Assembly (NCBI GenBank): GCA_013200995.1
Contig: CP053689.1
Coordinates: forward strand, 124,001-188,000
DNA: 64,000 nt
From: Arthrobacter citreus
Lineage (GTDB): Bacteria > Bacillota > Bacilli > Bacillales > Bacillaceae_G
Reading direction: 5' to 3'
A model generated the notes under the pieces. The model made no database searches. It worked only from the letters and a program-made list of their open reading frames with translations, and had not been told where the DNA came from. Below, one piece after another: positions 16,013 through 25,680 of the stretch; the first letter of the stretch is position 1; each line of letters starts with the position of its first letter. The position numbers and the translations under genes are program-made.

Positions 16013-17137
16013 CTTCACAGGTGTGGGAAGCATAAAGTAATACTCTACTATAGGTAAAAGTGATGATTCTAGTAAATAATCAGAAATATCTTTTGCGTCT
16101 ATTACATTAGTACTTGTTTCTACTAATACGTTTGATTCATATGCGTAGTATCCTTTATTGTGTTGAATATATGAAATGATTGATTCTTCATCATTTGACA
16201 ATTCGGCTTTATTTAAAGAATACAGTAAACTTTGTTTTTCACTAAGATACAATTTAATAAGTTCTTGTATATATTCATCTACGTTTTCAAAATCTTTAGC
16301 TTCCTTTAGTAAAACTTCATCAGTTAGAGCCAAATAAGACTCAATAGATGTATTTTCAATTGAATTTAATAAAACTTCTTGAATTAATTTAGAACGAATA
16401 TAATTTCGGTTCTTTAATTCTGATAAAATCACCTTTAATAATATGTCCTTTCCAATGACAACGGGATTTCCAAATCCTGAGTGAAAAAGAGAATTTTTAA
16501 TTAAAGTCATCTGTTCGATATGATTAATTCCATTTTCGTTGATTACCACTTCATGCTTCCAAATTTTCATATGATTAAAAAGAGAATCCAGATCCATTTT
16601 GTTTAACTTTAAATCTGAATGAATTAGGTCTCTATTCCAAAAATCTAATTGATCTAATCCTAATGCTCCAAATAGAATTTGTTCAATTAACTTAAATTTT
16701 CCTGTACAGCTTAAAATTTCAATAACATCCTCAAACAAACCAGGTATTCTATCTAAAATGTTTTTAATTTCGTCAGATTCCTTAATCAGTTTGATTGTCC
16801 ATTCGTGATGAGATTGGTTTGATATTCCCTCAAAGCAATGAGAAAATGGTCCGTGACCGATATCATGTAGTAGTGCAGATATTAAAAGTATTTTTTTTTC
16901 ATAATCTGTAAATTCATTATGAAATTTACTAATAAATATAGAAGCCAGGTTATGTACGCCTAGACTATGTTCAAGCCTAGTATGAGTTGCATTAGAATGA
17001 ATAAAAAAAGTATTTCCCTGTTGTTTGATATATCGTAATCTCTTTAATACACTTGTTTCGATTAAAGCTAGAATTTCTGGATCTTCAATAATTATTTTTC
17101 CATGTACTAAATCTTCATAGTTCATTTTAATATCCAA
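16001..17137 (-). CDS. HD-domain phosphohydrolase, 378 aa
   Basis: Metal-dependent phosphohydrolase of the HD superfamily, related to dGTPase-like and SAMHD1-like proteins. The metal site is visible: the His of TRLEHSLGVHN (residues 50-60), HD in ALLHDIGHGPFSHCFEG and the later Asp in LGLDQLDFWNRD. TTG 17137 has TAGGAG upstream. The final residues LFN and stop are read from the B half-site. A nucleotide-depleting defence role is possible for this superfamily but is not shown by context. Confidence 0.8.
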   Translation of the reverse strand: MDIKMNYEDLVHGKIIIEDPEILALIETSVLKRLRYIKQQGNTFFIHSNATHTRLEHSLGVHNLASIFISKFHNEFTDYEKKILLISALLHDIGHGPFSHCFEGISNQSHHEWTIKLIKESDEIKNILDRIPGLFEDVIEILSCTGKFKLIEQILFGALGLDQLDFWNRDLIHSDLKLNKMDLDSLFNHMKIWKHEVVINENGINHIEQMTLIKNSLFHSGFGNPVVIGKDILLKVILSELKNRNYIRSKLIQEVLLNSIENTSIESYLALTDEVLLKEAKDFENVDEYIQELIKLYLSEKQSLLYSLNKAELSNDEESIISYIQHNKGYYAYESNVLVETSTNVIDAKDISDYLLESSLLPIVEYYFMLPTPVKLFN

Positions 17138-17198
17138 ATTTGAAACTCCTATTCTTTATTTTCTTAATATATAGATTATATAACAAATACTAATTTCC

Positions 17199-17230
17199 TT
17201 ATTCAACTAAACTGCCATTTTGTTGAATAA
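17199..17230. repeat. A half-site without terminator or B
   Basis: TTCAACTAAACTGCC and TTGTTGAATAA, consensus. The 3' end of the anti-sigma gene follows about 50 bp later, without a B half-site. Confidence 0.8.
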
Positions 17231-17282
17231 TGATTTAAGAATTCTTTAATAAATCTAATCTTAATTTAGTAATAATAGACTA

Positions 17283-18131
17283 TTATTCAAATTTTGGATT
17301 ACTCTCTGATTTTTCCATATATAATTCATATTCTTTTTTCTGTTCTGCTGTCATTGATTCTGGTTTACTAGCATCAATAACATGTGCTCCGTTAGGTGTT
17401 TTGATTTCAAAGATACTTTGAGAAATATCGACATTAAAATCAAGTTTACTTAATTTAGAACTTTCAATTTGAGTATGTTCAGGATTAATTTCAATTTCTC
17501 TTACTAAAAAATCTGTTTTTTTATCAAACCATAGTTCTATTTTTTCTGTTTCTGACAGTTGAACTAAATATTTATTAACTGTACGTTTAAAAAAGGTGTC
17601 TGTTCCAAGGTCTTTTATTTGTGAAGAATCCAATTCTAAGAACATTTTTTTCGCCTCTAAATATCCTTCACCATCGTTTTTTTCGATCAGGAAGATATTT
17701 GATGTCTTATCGTATGAAGCAATGATTTTTCCATCTGAAATCGAATAGTTTCCATTTTCCCACTCATCTCTTTCCTTTTTTCCAGAAATATAAGTAGTAA
17801 GAATATGACCATTCTTATACTTTTCAACTGCCATAAATTTAGTCTCAGATGGGAGATCATCCATTTTCTCAAACTTGTCTTTAAGTAACATATTTAATGC
17901 CGTTTCAATTGATGCTTTGACGGGTGGAATAGTCATTGAACTGAAACCCAATACAATGATTACACAACAAGCTGCTACTGGTTTTTTCCAACTCTTCATT
18001 GATTTTTTTTTATTAATTGTTTGTTTTAAAACTCTTTTTACTTTAGCCTTTTCAAATTCACTTACTTCCATTTCCTCAAATTCATTTACATCTATGTCAA
18101 TTTCATTTAATAATGCATAAATATCTTTCAT
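17283..18131 (-). CDS. membrane-anchored anti-sigma-like protein, 282 aa
   Basis: Probable partner of the ECF sigma factor. A cytoplasmic N-terminus of about 50 residues is rich in charged residues (ALLNEIDIDVNEFEEMEV). One transmembrane helix (PVAACCVIIVLGFSSM, about residues 50-66) is followed by an extracytoplasmic domain of about 200 residues with beta character. No classical zinc-binding anti-sigma domain is seen; DUF4179-like regulators have the same layout. It overlaps the sigma gene by 4 bp (ATGA), a sign of co-translation. Confidence 0.7.
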   Translation of the reverse strand: MKDIYALLNEIDIDVNEFEEMEVSEFEKAKVKRVLKQTINKKKSMKSWKKPVAACCVIIVLGFSSMTIPPVKASIETALNMLLKDKFEKMDDLPSETKFMAVEKYKNGHILTTYISGKKERDEWENGNYSISDGKIIASYDKTSNIFLIEKNDGEGYLEAKKMFLELDSSQIKDLGTDTFFKRTVNKYLVQLSETEKIELWFDKKTDFLVREIEINPEHTQIESSKLSKLDFNVDISQSIFEIKTPNGAHVIDASKPESMTAEQKKEYELYMEKSESNPKFE

Positions 18132-18694
18132 ACTATACTACCTCCTAGATTAAGATTCGTAGCTTTTTTAGAAAGTTTCTTTTTTCCCCTATAAATCCGA
18201 TTATCAATGGAAGCTTTAGTCAAACCGAGTTTTATAGAGATATGCTCCGTTTTTAATCCCAGAAAGAACTTCATTATAAAAATATCTCGATCAAGTGGAT
18301 CTAATTGATTGATTAATTTAATTAGCTCAGATTTGTCTTCCAATTCAATTAATTCATCTTCAACTGATTCTTCAGCATTCAAATCCATATAATTTGAAGG
18401 GAACTCTTTTTCTTTACTAATTCTTCTGTAATAATCAATCGACTTAAACTTCGCAATCGCACAAATCCATTTCTTGAAATCACTTGAATTTCCATCGAAC
18501 TTTTTCGAATGGCTCCATATTGAAAGAAAAATATCATTTATACATTCTTCTATAATTCCATCATTTTTAAGGGGAGCGAGGACTTGATAAGCCACTCCCT
18601 TTATTAATGGCAAGTATTGATCAACTATATATTCTAATGCATCTTCTTTTTGTCGCTGTAATCGCTGAATAAAATTTTTATCATTAGACTTCAT
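18128..18694 (-). CDS. ECF-type sigma factor, 188 aa
   Basis: RNA polymerase sigma-70 family, ECF group. Region 2: EYIVDQYLPLIKGVAYQVL and IEECINDIFLSIWSH, then WICAIAKFKSIDYYRR. Region 4: LINQLDPLDRDIFIMKFFLG and the recognition helix near TKASIDNRIYRGKKKL. First gene of a two-gene operon with the membrane regulator. This regulatory pair sits among cassettes, which is unusual cargo; its regulon is unknown. Confidence 0.88.
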   Translation of the reverse strand: MKSNDKNFIQRLQRQKEDALEYIVDQYLPLIKGVAYQVLAPLKNDGIIEECINDIFLSIWSHSKKFDGNSSDFKKWICAIAKFKSIDYYRRISKEKEFPSNYMDLNAEESVEDELIELEDKSELIKLINQLDPLDRDIFIMKFFLGLKTEHISIKLGLTKASIDNRIYRGKKKLSKKATNLNLGGSIV

Positions 18695-18780
18695 TTAACC
18701 ATTCCCTTATTTTTTTGGTAAAAGATTTTACATATTATAAAACGTATTAAAAACGATTTTTTCTCACAATTTCAAAATAA

Positions 18781-18816
18781 AAAAAGCATTACTTCTTGAT
18801 TATCGAAGTAATGCAT
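18781..18816 (-). terminator. terminator after the 18878 gene
   Basis: Minus strand: GCATTACTTC, loop, GAAGTAATGC, then seven T. It can also act on the + strand only weakly. Confidence 0.8.
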
Positions 18817-18877
18817 GTTTAATTCTATTTTTAATTTAAAAAGACCTTTTTTTGTTAAACTAGCAGTATTTAATCTA

Positions 18878-19711
18878 TTAAACCAATAAAATTGGTTCGA
18901 ATTCTAAATTTCTGTCCAACTTATTTTTCTTAATAAATTGGAAGAATTCTTGCGAAACGAATATTATTCTTGCACACATATGACCGTCCCCAAAGGTTTC
19001 AGAAGACTTAATTATATCTACGTCTATATTGTCAAATATATTTTTTTTGAATTTCAAACCTCTGCCACTAGTAATAAATTTGGTTCCCCCACATTCTTTA
19101 CAGTGTAATGTGCTAGCTATTGTATCATTTTCTGATAACATTCCAGGATCAAGTTGAACATTGATATAAATTTGGTGTACATCATCAAGTATTACATTAT
19201 CTTTAGCACTTTTTTTAACTTCATAAAAATCAATACCTTTTAGTCTGCTCTTTTGCAATTCGGTCTTAGCTTTGCTACTAATAAATAATTCATCTTCAAT
19301 CCAGTTCAGAATTAAAAAATTCTTACTTGACCATTTAGGTGTCTTTTTTAGTCTAAAACTATCTTTCTGAACGAGTCCACGACCGCAACCATCACATAAA
19401 TTTTCATCGTTATAGGTGATGTGTTCATACGCCATATTTCCTTCTGGCTGAGGATATGCCCATCTCCATTTACTTCTGACACTTAGCCATTCCGCATTTA
19501 TAAACTCTTTCGGCGAATAGATAGTTTCCACTAAAGATAATAAATCATACTGGTCAGCATTTTTATTTATTTCTTCCCAATGTTCATTGTCTTCGAAAAT
19601 TTCAAAAACACCGATACCATACTCCAAATCAAAAGGAATTTCATTTAAAGTAAGAAATTGTTCGAGCTTTTTGTTCCCTTTACTAAAACAATACCTATGT
19701 TTAAATCTCAT
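18878..19711 (-). CDS. hypothetical protein with two CxxC pairs, 277 aa
   Basis: No family recognised with confidence. Two cysteine pairs, LCDGCGRG (middle) and HCKECGGTKF (C-terminal third), suggest zinc-ribbon elements. GAGGAGA before ATG 19711 supports this start; the longer reading to 19747 has no ribosome binding site. The presence among small immunity-like genes suggests, without proof, a toxin-immunity role. Confidence 0.55.
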   Translation of the reverse strand: MRFKHRYCFSKGNKKLEQFLTLNEIPFDLEYGIGVFEIFEDNEHWEEINKNADQYDLLSLVETIYSPKEFINAEWLSVRSKWRWAYPQPEGNMAYEHITYNDENLCDGCGRGLVQKDSFRLKKTPKWSSKNFLILNWIEDELFISSKAKTELQKSRLKGIDFYEVKKSAKDNVILDDVHQIYINVQLDPGMLSENDTIASTLHCKECGGTKFITSGRGLKFKKNIFDNIDVDIIKSSETFGDGHMCARIIFVSQEFFQFIKKNKLDRNLEFEPILLV

Positions 19712-19805
19712 ATTCTCCTCCGTTGTTTTAATACAATAATCAACCAATTCATTTAAGCTATTTTACCATATAATTTTTAAGGTTTTATTAAAAAACTTTC
19801 AAAGT

Positions 19806-19862
19806 CTTATACAACTAAACTGCCATTTTGTTGAATAAAAAATCACACTTAGTTAGTTCCTT
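19806..19862. repeat. cassette site with worn B
   Basis: A: CAACTAAACTGCCATTT and TGTTGAATAA. No terminator hairpin; B is reduced to CACACTTAGTTAGTTCC. Confidence 0.7.
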
Positions 19863-19878
19863 TGAGCATTTAATAATA

Positions 19879-21144
19879 TCAAATATTAGTTGGTGCAGTT
19901 CGTAAGGTATTTGCCTCAATATCCTCTTCATCTAAACTATATAACTTAGAGCTTATGAAAATTAGGCACACCACTCCAAGTACACATCCTGCAATTAAAA
20001 AGTAAAAAGATGCTCCAAAAAATTCTGATAAAACACCTGCAATAGTTGTACCCAACGGAATAGTTATCCAAGCAATCATTCTGAATAGACTGGTACACCT
20101 ACCTAAAAGATAATCGGGAACAATTATCTGTCTTAGAGTCACTGTTTGAATATTCCATGCTATTAGTAAAAATCCAACAATAAATTGAGTAAATAAAATT
20201 ACGATAGGCTCCTTAGAAACTATTAATAAAAATGGTGGAAAAACCTGTCCGATTGTTGAAATAGCAAGTAAAAATCCCATACTGAAACGTTTTTTTATTC
20301 TCCCAATAGTAATCGCACCAACGACCATCCCACAGCTTAAACCAGCCATAATTATTCCAGCCCAATTTGAAGCTAGATGTAATTCATTTTTAATACGGAA
20401 TAGTAAAGCAATGTCTATTCCAGGACCAACCAAATTTACTAGCATTGAAAATAATGCTAATGTTCGTAATAATTTAATTTTCCATACATACTCTAAACCT
20501 TCTCGAACTTTTTTATGTAATTTAGTTTCATTTTTAGATTCATCGTTTTTATTTACTGAAGCTGAAAAAGAGGCACGAATAAAAAAGATCGTTAATATCG
20601 ATATTACATAAGAGATAACATCAAGAGATATCGTATTCGCTGCACCTAATATTGATATCAGTAAACCAGCAATTATAGGTCCTCCAATTCTACTTAGGGA
20701 AAACCCCATCTGCAATGCACTGTTTCCTTCTTGTAGTTCTGCCCGATTAATGATGTTTGGTAAGCATGCCCCGTAGGAAGCATCAAATATTGCCGAGAAT
20801 ACACTTGTACCTGCTTGTACAAAATACAATAATAATATGGGGATATCTCCACTGAATACATGTATTAATGGAATAGAAAGTAGTAAAAGCATACGGCAAC
20901 TATCAGCTATAATCATCAACGTCTTACGATTGTATTGATCAGCCCAAACACCTGCTGGTAATGAGAATAATAGATATGGGATGAACCCAACAGCAAAAGC
21001 TAGACCAGTTTGTGCTGCGGAATTTGTTAGTTCTAATAACAACCAAGGTATAGAAAATGTTGTGATTGATGTACCCAATTGTGATATTGTTCTGCCTGTA
21101 AATAACCACATAAAATTTCTATTTTTCCAAACAGATGAAGTCAT
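19879..21144 (-). CDS. MFS transporter, 421 aa
   Basis: Twelve-helix major facilitator superfamily protein of the macrolide-efflux/enterobactin-exporter type. Typical motifs: FTGRTISQLGTSIT in helix 1, GVWADQYNRKTLMI (motif A, loop 2-3), and a second weak copy after helix 6. Probable drug or metabolite efflux. AAAGGAGG before the ATG. It is downstream of the ArsR-type regulator at 21199 and probably controlled by it. Confidence 0.88.
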   Translation of the reverse strand: MTSSVWKNRNFMWLFTGRTISQLGTSITTFSIPWLLLELTNSAAQTGLAFAVGFIPYLLFSLPAGVWADQYNRKTLMIIADSCRMLLLLSIPLIHVFSGDIPILLLYFVQAGTSVFSAIFDASYGACLPNIINRAELQEGNSALQMGFSLSRIGGPIIAGLLISILGAANTISLDVISYVISILTIFFIRASFSASVNKNDESKNETKLHKKVREGLEYVWKIKLLRTLALFSMLVNLVGPGIDIALLFRIKNELHLASNWAGIIMAGLSCGMVVGAITIGRIKKRFSMGFLLAISTIGQVFPPFLLIVSKEPIVILFTQFIVGFLLIAWNIQTVTLRQIIVPDYLLGRCTSLFRMIAWITIPLGTTIAGVLSEFFGASFYFLIAGCVLGVVCLIFISSKLYSLDEEDIEANTLRTAPTNI

Positions 21145-21198
21145 GTAAGAATCCTCCTTTTCATTTCTCTAATTACAATCTTCCATAAGATGTAAAAT

Positions 21199-22248
21199 TT
21201 AGACATTGCATTCAAAATAAGCTTCCAATTGTTTGTATGCATGTTGTAGTGTAGTAGGCTTCAATACATAAGTTGTACCATTTGAAATAACTAACCTAGC
21301 AGAACGCAATAGAGCAAGATGGTGATGAATGGTTGATTTAGCAAGATCAAGGATCTCCGTTAACTCCTGTAAAGTACGATCTTTTTCATGTAAAATCTTT
21401 AAAATACGTAGACGATTTTCGTCACCTAATGCACGATAAAGTAGAACAAGAGAAGCCGAAGGGCGAAATGGATCATTCATGCCAAACAAACTTTCATCAC
21501 TTACAGGATAGTAATATACTTTCGTATCAGATAAATTAGCTTGAATAGTCCATGGTCTATAAGAAATATGAGGTACCAGTAGTACGTTTCTTTCACCTGG
21601 TTCTGGTACAAATGTTGCACCGATTGCCCACTCTATAAATGCTTCAAAAGACAAGCGACTTTGCATGTCCTGCTTAGAAATTAACTCACGTTGCAAAATG
21701 TTTTCCCACTCTGATTTTCTAGGCGTAATCGCAGCTTCGTACCAACTTTTCATTAAAAAAATCAAATGTTTTTTGAGCTTCTCTACATCTTCATTTAAGA
21801 AAAAAGGAACATAGGTTGAGAAGAAATTATGGTTTGCTGCTGCCTCTATAAGTTTGGTTACTGCATCCCTGTCACCACTTGCAGCTTTAAGCCGTAAATC
21901 TTTTTCTTGTATCCCATCAAGAGGCGGTAAAACTTGAAAACGGAATTCCTCTACTGTTATTGTGCTTAAAAAGTCCAGAAATTCGTCTATATGCGTACTA
22001 TTACTTCCATGAATAAGGCGTAGCAATGCTTGCCAAGTATTATGCTTCGCACAATAATCTAATTCATGTTTTGCTTCTGGCTGTAATCTCAAAATTATTT
22101 CATCCCATTCAAATGTTGTTCGCTCAAGTGTGTCTCTAATTTCATTGTACGTAACAGCAGCTATTCCCAAAGCACATTCAAATAGTAATGACGTACAAAC
22201 TTTTACAGAATATGATTGTTTTTCTAGACTCAAATTCAAAATCGGCAT
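21199..22248 (-). CDS. ArsR-family regulator with large N-terminal domain, 349 aa
   Basis: The winged-helix ArsR/HTH_20 domain is at the C-terminus (about residues 265-335: LLYRALGDENRLRILKIL, TLQELTEILDLAKSTIHHHL). The 260-residue N-terminal part is shared with other Bacillales ArsR regulators located next to MFS genes and probably senses a ligand. No metal-binding CxC motif is seen in the wing. Divided from the transporter by 55 bp, same strand, so probably autoregulated with it. Confidence 0.82.
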   Translation of the reverse strand: MPILNLSLEKQSYSVKVCTSLLFECALGIAAVTYNEIRDTLERTTFEWDEIILRLQPEAKHELDYCAKHNTWQALLRLIHGSNSTHIDEFLDFLSTITVEEFRFQVLPPLDGIQEKDLRLKAASGDRDAVTKLIEAAANHNFFSTYVPFFLNEDVEKLKKHLIFLMKSWYEAAITPRKSEWENILQRELISKQDMQSRLSFEAFIEWAIGATFVPEPGERNVLLVPHISYRPWTIQANLSDTKVYYYPVSDESLFGMNDPFRPSASLVLLYRALGDENRLRILKILHEKDRTLQELTEILDLAKSTIHHHLALLRSARLVISNGTTYVLKPTTLQHAYKQLEAYFECNV

Positions 22249-22388
22249 AATCTTCCCTCCATAAAAAATGATATGGAATTATTAATTCCATAAAAATAGA
22301 ACGATACCTTCTATTTTTTTCGAATTTATGTAAATAATTATTCCTTCCACTATAAGTTAGGCTGATCTAACAACAGAATTAAATGTAA

Positions 22389-22458
22389 AAAAAGACTAGT
22401 AATGTATCACTAGTCCTTTAGAATTTTTTTGAACTAACGCATGCGTTAGTCGAATAAC
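22389..22458. repeat. terminator and B half-site without A
   Basis: Terminator (minus strand): GACTAGTGA, loop, ACTAGTC then seven T (22389-22421). B: TTGAACTAACGCATGCG and TTAGTCGAATAAC (22428-22458). Confidence 0.8.
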
Positions 22459-22465
22459 GGATTAT

Positions 22466-23407
22466 TTACAAATAGGCGAAAGCTTTCAACTGTTTATATC
22501 TATTAACAGCAAGAATTCCCTTCCAATAATGTCTTGCAGTTTCAAAGTATTCAGGGTAACTTCCCCAACTCCACGAAATGTCCCAAACACCATCCTCATT
22601 AATTTGTTGTATATAAAAATCTAGATTTTTTTCTACTAGATGACCGAACCTTGCACAAAGTGGGTGCCCAGGTTCATCAATAAAATCCAATGGAAGAGCT
22701 TTATATCCTTGTATCCAAGTAGATACATCCTTATCCACACATTTCTCAGCGAAATCCAATATTTTTTCAGACAAATTGTTTAAAGAGTAATGAGTTCTAT
22801 GCTCAAAAGTTGACTCATGTGGTTTTATAATTTTAATTAATTGCTGATAATTTTTTATTTCATGTCTGTCCATTTCATTCTTATTCATAAAATAATGTAC
22901 TGCCTTTTCAATTGAATTCCATCCTATTTCCGCAGCTTCACTTTTATCTTCAGACCAATGTATTAGGAACGCAGCTAACTCAACTCCTGGATTAAACATC
23001 CAATTCTCTTGAACACCATCCTGCCAATGCCACCATGGTGCATGTGGAAATTCGTTGGTCTCAGGTAGCACAGAATCCCACATTCCTGTTTCTATATTAT
23101 TTGTGTTAATCAAATAATCTACCATAAACTTTACAATTCGTTCATCCTTTTCAGCACCTATTTCCGTTAATATCTGCCCAGCTGCCCATGTAGCCATCGG
23201 TGATGATGAGGGTAACCAAAAATCTGGCTCTATGCCATTTCCAAACCCGCCATCCTCATTCTGAAATGTTTTTAAATATGTTAGAACATTTTCCTTATTT
23301 CCACCCTCAAACTCAAATTCAAACCTTGACTGTTCTAATTTTCTAGCCTTTGTTTTTATAAATACTTTCGCTTTGTCAAAACGTTCTTTAAGAATATTAT
23401 TTACCAA
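22466..23407 (-). CDS. prenyltransferase/squalene-cyclase-repeat-like protein, 313 aa
   Basis: Alpha-alpha barrel type repeats. QNEDGGFGNGIEPD is a QW-like motif as in squalene-cyclase and prenyltransferase-beta repeats, with further tryptophan-rich repeats (MATWAAGQIL, DGVWDISWSWG). No catalytic DxDD of terpene cyclases is present, so a cyclase reaction is not supported. TTG start with GGGAGAGG upstream. Translated 16 bp after the paralogous gene at 23424. Confidence 0.65.
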   Translation of the reverse strand: MVNNILKERFDKAKVFIKTKARKLEQSRFEFEFEGGNKENVLTYLKTFQNEDGGFGNGIEPDFWLPSSSPMATWAAGQILTEIGAEKDERIVKFMVDYLINTNNIETGMWDSVLPETNEFPHAPWWHWQDGVQENWMFNPGVELAAFLIHWSEDKSEAAEIGWNSIEKAVHYFMNKNEMDRHEIKNYQQLIKIIKPHESTFEHRTHYSLNNLSEKILDFAEKCVDKDVSTWIQGYKALPLDFIDEPGHPLCARFGHLVEKNLDFYIQQINEDGVWDISWSWGSYPEYFETARHYWKGILAVNRYKQLKAFAYL

Positions 23408-23423
23408 ATAAAACCTCTCCCAT

Positions 23424-24278
23424 TTATGAAATCATTTGGTGATTTTTAAGTGTTCTTAATATTTCCATTGTCACTATACTTTTCCATTCCTTTTCTCCCA
23501 AACCAGCTTCCCAATTTAAAATAAAATTACCTTTGATATCTTGAGTAATAATCTCATTCTCTAGACATGCAATAACATGTTTCTTTATAAGAGAATAAAT
23601 TGGACTTTGAGGTGAAGGAGCGTACCAAAAAGGTTTTGCACAGTATTCGTTTGACCATACTTCCTGCCTAGTATCAATAATTTGTAGAATGAGTGACCTT
23701 ACTTTATCCAATATTTTCTCCCGGTCGGAAGTATTTACCTGTTCGGCTAACCGAAGAAAACAAAGTGTAGCAAACCAGCCATCTTTATTTAACAAATGTA
23801 ATTTCTTCATTGCTATTTCTGTTACATCCAAAAGAAACTGATATGGGACAAGTTCCTTATATTCATATAAATAACCAATTAACTCTGCACATGGATTTGC
23901 CCATTTATCATTTAACATAAACGGTTCAATAGGAGCAGCTGATGGATTTGGATGCCAGTATTTGAGTTCATAATCGTAGGAGTTCACAATATACTTAATT
24001 CCGTTCTGAACAATCTTTTCTCTACTACTTGCTTTGATTTCATGGAGAATTTGAAAAGCCATATTTGTATCCATTGCATTTACCTTTATCCTATCTCCTT
24101 CACCCAAATTTTTGAATCCTCCATTTTCCCCCTGGAACTTACCTAGCTCATCAATAACAGATTTTTTGCTACCATTTTCAAAATGGAACTTATATAATTC
24201 TCGTTCTAAATTTCTGCCATTATTCATTAAATAATCTCTAGCTTTATTCAAATTTTCTTTTGATAATTTTAAATTCAA
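23424..24278 (-). CDS. prenyltransferase-like repeat protein, 284 aa
   Basis: Paralogue of the 22466 product. The same start pattern LNKARDYLMNNGRNLERELYKFHF resembles FDKAKVFIKTKARKLEQSRF next door, and FQGENGGFKNLGEGD is the repeat motif. TTG start with GGAGGGAG. First gene of a two-gene cassette; tandem duplication and divergence are likely. Function unknown. Confidence 0.65.
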   Translation of the reverse strand: MNLKLSKENLNKARDYLMNNGRNLERELYKFHFENGSKKSVIDELGKFQGENGGFKNLGEGDRIKVNAMDTNMAFQILHEIKASSREKIVQNGIKYIVNSYDYELKYWHPNPSAAPIEPFMLNDKWANPCAELIGYLYEYKELVPYQFLLDVTEIAMKKLHLLNKDGWFATLCFLRLAEQVNTSDREKILDKVRSLILQIIDTRQEVWSNEYCAKPFWYAPSPQSPIYSLIKKHVIACLENEIITQDIKGNFILNWEAGLGEKEWKSIVTMEILRTLKNHQMIS

Positions 24279-24338
24279 ATTGCTCCCTCCAATTTCAACA
24301 TATCTACTGAAAATGAATTCTTTAAACGGATACTAATA

Positions 24339-24433
24339 TCCTTCAAATACCTATTTATGTATTATTTCAATAAAAAGAGAGTTGCCAATGGCAACTCTTG
24401 ATATTCAACTAACGCATTAGTTAGTTGAATAAG
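24339..24433. repeat. cassette site with eroded A
   Basis: Vestigial A, terminator (minus strand GAGTTGCCA / TGGCAACTC then T-rich), B: TTCAACTAACGCATTAG and TTAGTTGAATAAG. Confidence 0.75.
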
Positions 24434-24607
24434 AAAAAAGTAATAAAAAGAAGGACACTAAACATTACAAAAGGTCTACTTTTTAAAAAATACACAGGAT
24501 TTATTATGATTAAAATTAATTATTTAATGATAATCGTTAAATGATTATTGTTTTATATTAAATGTCCAAATACAATTAAATTATTATCATATAAATTAGG
24601 AGGACAT

Positions 24608-25165
24608 ATGGATAAGAAAAGTTTATCTTATATGAACGGATATTTAAAATTAGCTAAAGTACTGTATTATTTTACTAAAGGAGCATTTATTATTGCATTT
24701 CTTACGACTGTTGTAGTTGCAATACTGAATACTTCAATTTTTTTTAGAGACACCCCTGTGAAAAATGTATTAAAAAATGCTGGTATTGATATCACTAATC
24801 ACTCTCCATTTACTAATAAATTAATTGGTTTCTTTTTAGATAGTGATATATTAATTGCCTGTCTACTAGCAACTCTGATAATCAAATTGATTAATCAAAT
24901 TATAAGTACTGTAATGAAAAAAAAACCTTTCGCTTATGAGAATGCAGTAAGTATTAAGAAAATGGGATGGGTCTTAATTGCCCAGTCGCTATTCAATTAC
25001 ACTTATAGTATTTTTCAGGAACTTGTTCTACTAAAGCATTCGTTTAATCTATCTTTATTAACACCAGAAACACCTCTGATTTTATTTGGCATTTGTCTCT
25101 TAATCCTTTCAGGAGTTTTTCGTTACGGATGCTTTTTGCAAGAAGAATATGATTCAATGTTGTAA
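24608..25165 (+). CDS. DUF2975 membrane protein, 185 aa
   Basis: Four predicted helices. The DUF2975 pattern is seen in KIIVDIL-type loops replaced here by LATLIIKLINQIISTVMKKKPFAYENAVSIKKMGW, which includes the conserved PF-x-x-EN segment. TAGGAGG before ATG 24608; an upstream ORF extension is unsupported. It precedes the YozG-like regulator at 25178, a common pairing in Bacillus. + strand, opposite to most cassettes. Confidence 0.75.
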   Translation: MDKKSLSYMNGYLKLAKVLYYFTKGAFIIAFLTTVVVAILNTSIFFRDTPVKNVLKNAGIDITNHSPFTNKLIGFFLDSDILIACLLATLIIKLINQIISTVMKKKPFAYENAVSIKKMGWVLIAQSLFNYTYSIFQELVLLKHSFNLSLLTPETPLILFGICLLILSGVFRYGCFLQEEYDSML

Positions 25166-25177
25166 GTGGGGTAATGT

Positions 25178-25387
25178 ATGAGTATTATTATACGGTTAGA
25201 TCGTGTGCTAGCTGATCGTAAAATGCAACTTAATGAGTTAGCTGATACGATTGATATTAGTATTGTAAATCTGTCGAACATAAAAACAGGAAAGATCAAA
25301 GCAATTCGTTTTTCTACTTTAGAAGCTATATGCAAAGTTCTAAAGTGTCAACCAGGAGATATTTTAGAATACATAGATGATATATAA
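25178..25387 (+). CDS. YozG-like XRE-family HTH regulator, 69 aa
   Basis: Cro/C1-type helix-turn-helix over the whole length: ADRKMQLNELADTIDISIVNLSNIKTGKIKA and LCKVLKCQPGDILEY-like end. Probably regulates the preceding DUF2975 gene and itself. 12 bp after the DUF2975 stop, same operon. Confidence 0.85.
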   Translation: MSIIIRLDRVLADRKMQLNELADTIDISIVNLSNIKTGKIKAIRFSTLEAICKVLKCQPGDILEYIDDI

Positions 25388-25393
25388 AGAGAC

Positions 25394-25453
25394 AAAGGAG
25401 CTGAATGACCAGCTCCTTTGTTGTATAACTAATGCATGCATTAGTTGTATATG
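25394..25453. repeat. terminator (+ strand) and B half-site
   Basis: AAAGGAGCTG / CAGCTCCTTT hairpin (25394-25421), then B: TATAACTAATGCATGCA and TTAGTTGTATATG. Here B follows a + strand gene, so this cassette is inverted relative to most others, or the palindromic B has been reused. Confidence 0.75.
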
Positions 25454-25680
25454 ATTCTTCTAGAATTTCCTTTATAATAAACCATTTATTTAATGACTAC
25501 GCTGTAATTAGAATACAAGTTTCTCAAGTTTTGTTACAATACGATAAAGTATAATTGAGATGCCATCAATCAAGCTTTTTAGCATTAATTAATTACATAA
25601 GTAAAATTTTCTAATTAAGTAAAGGATATTTAATGAGTAGTTAAAATTTAAAATACTACCTATCTAAGGAGGTATTGTGT

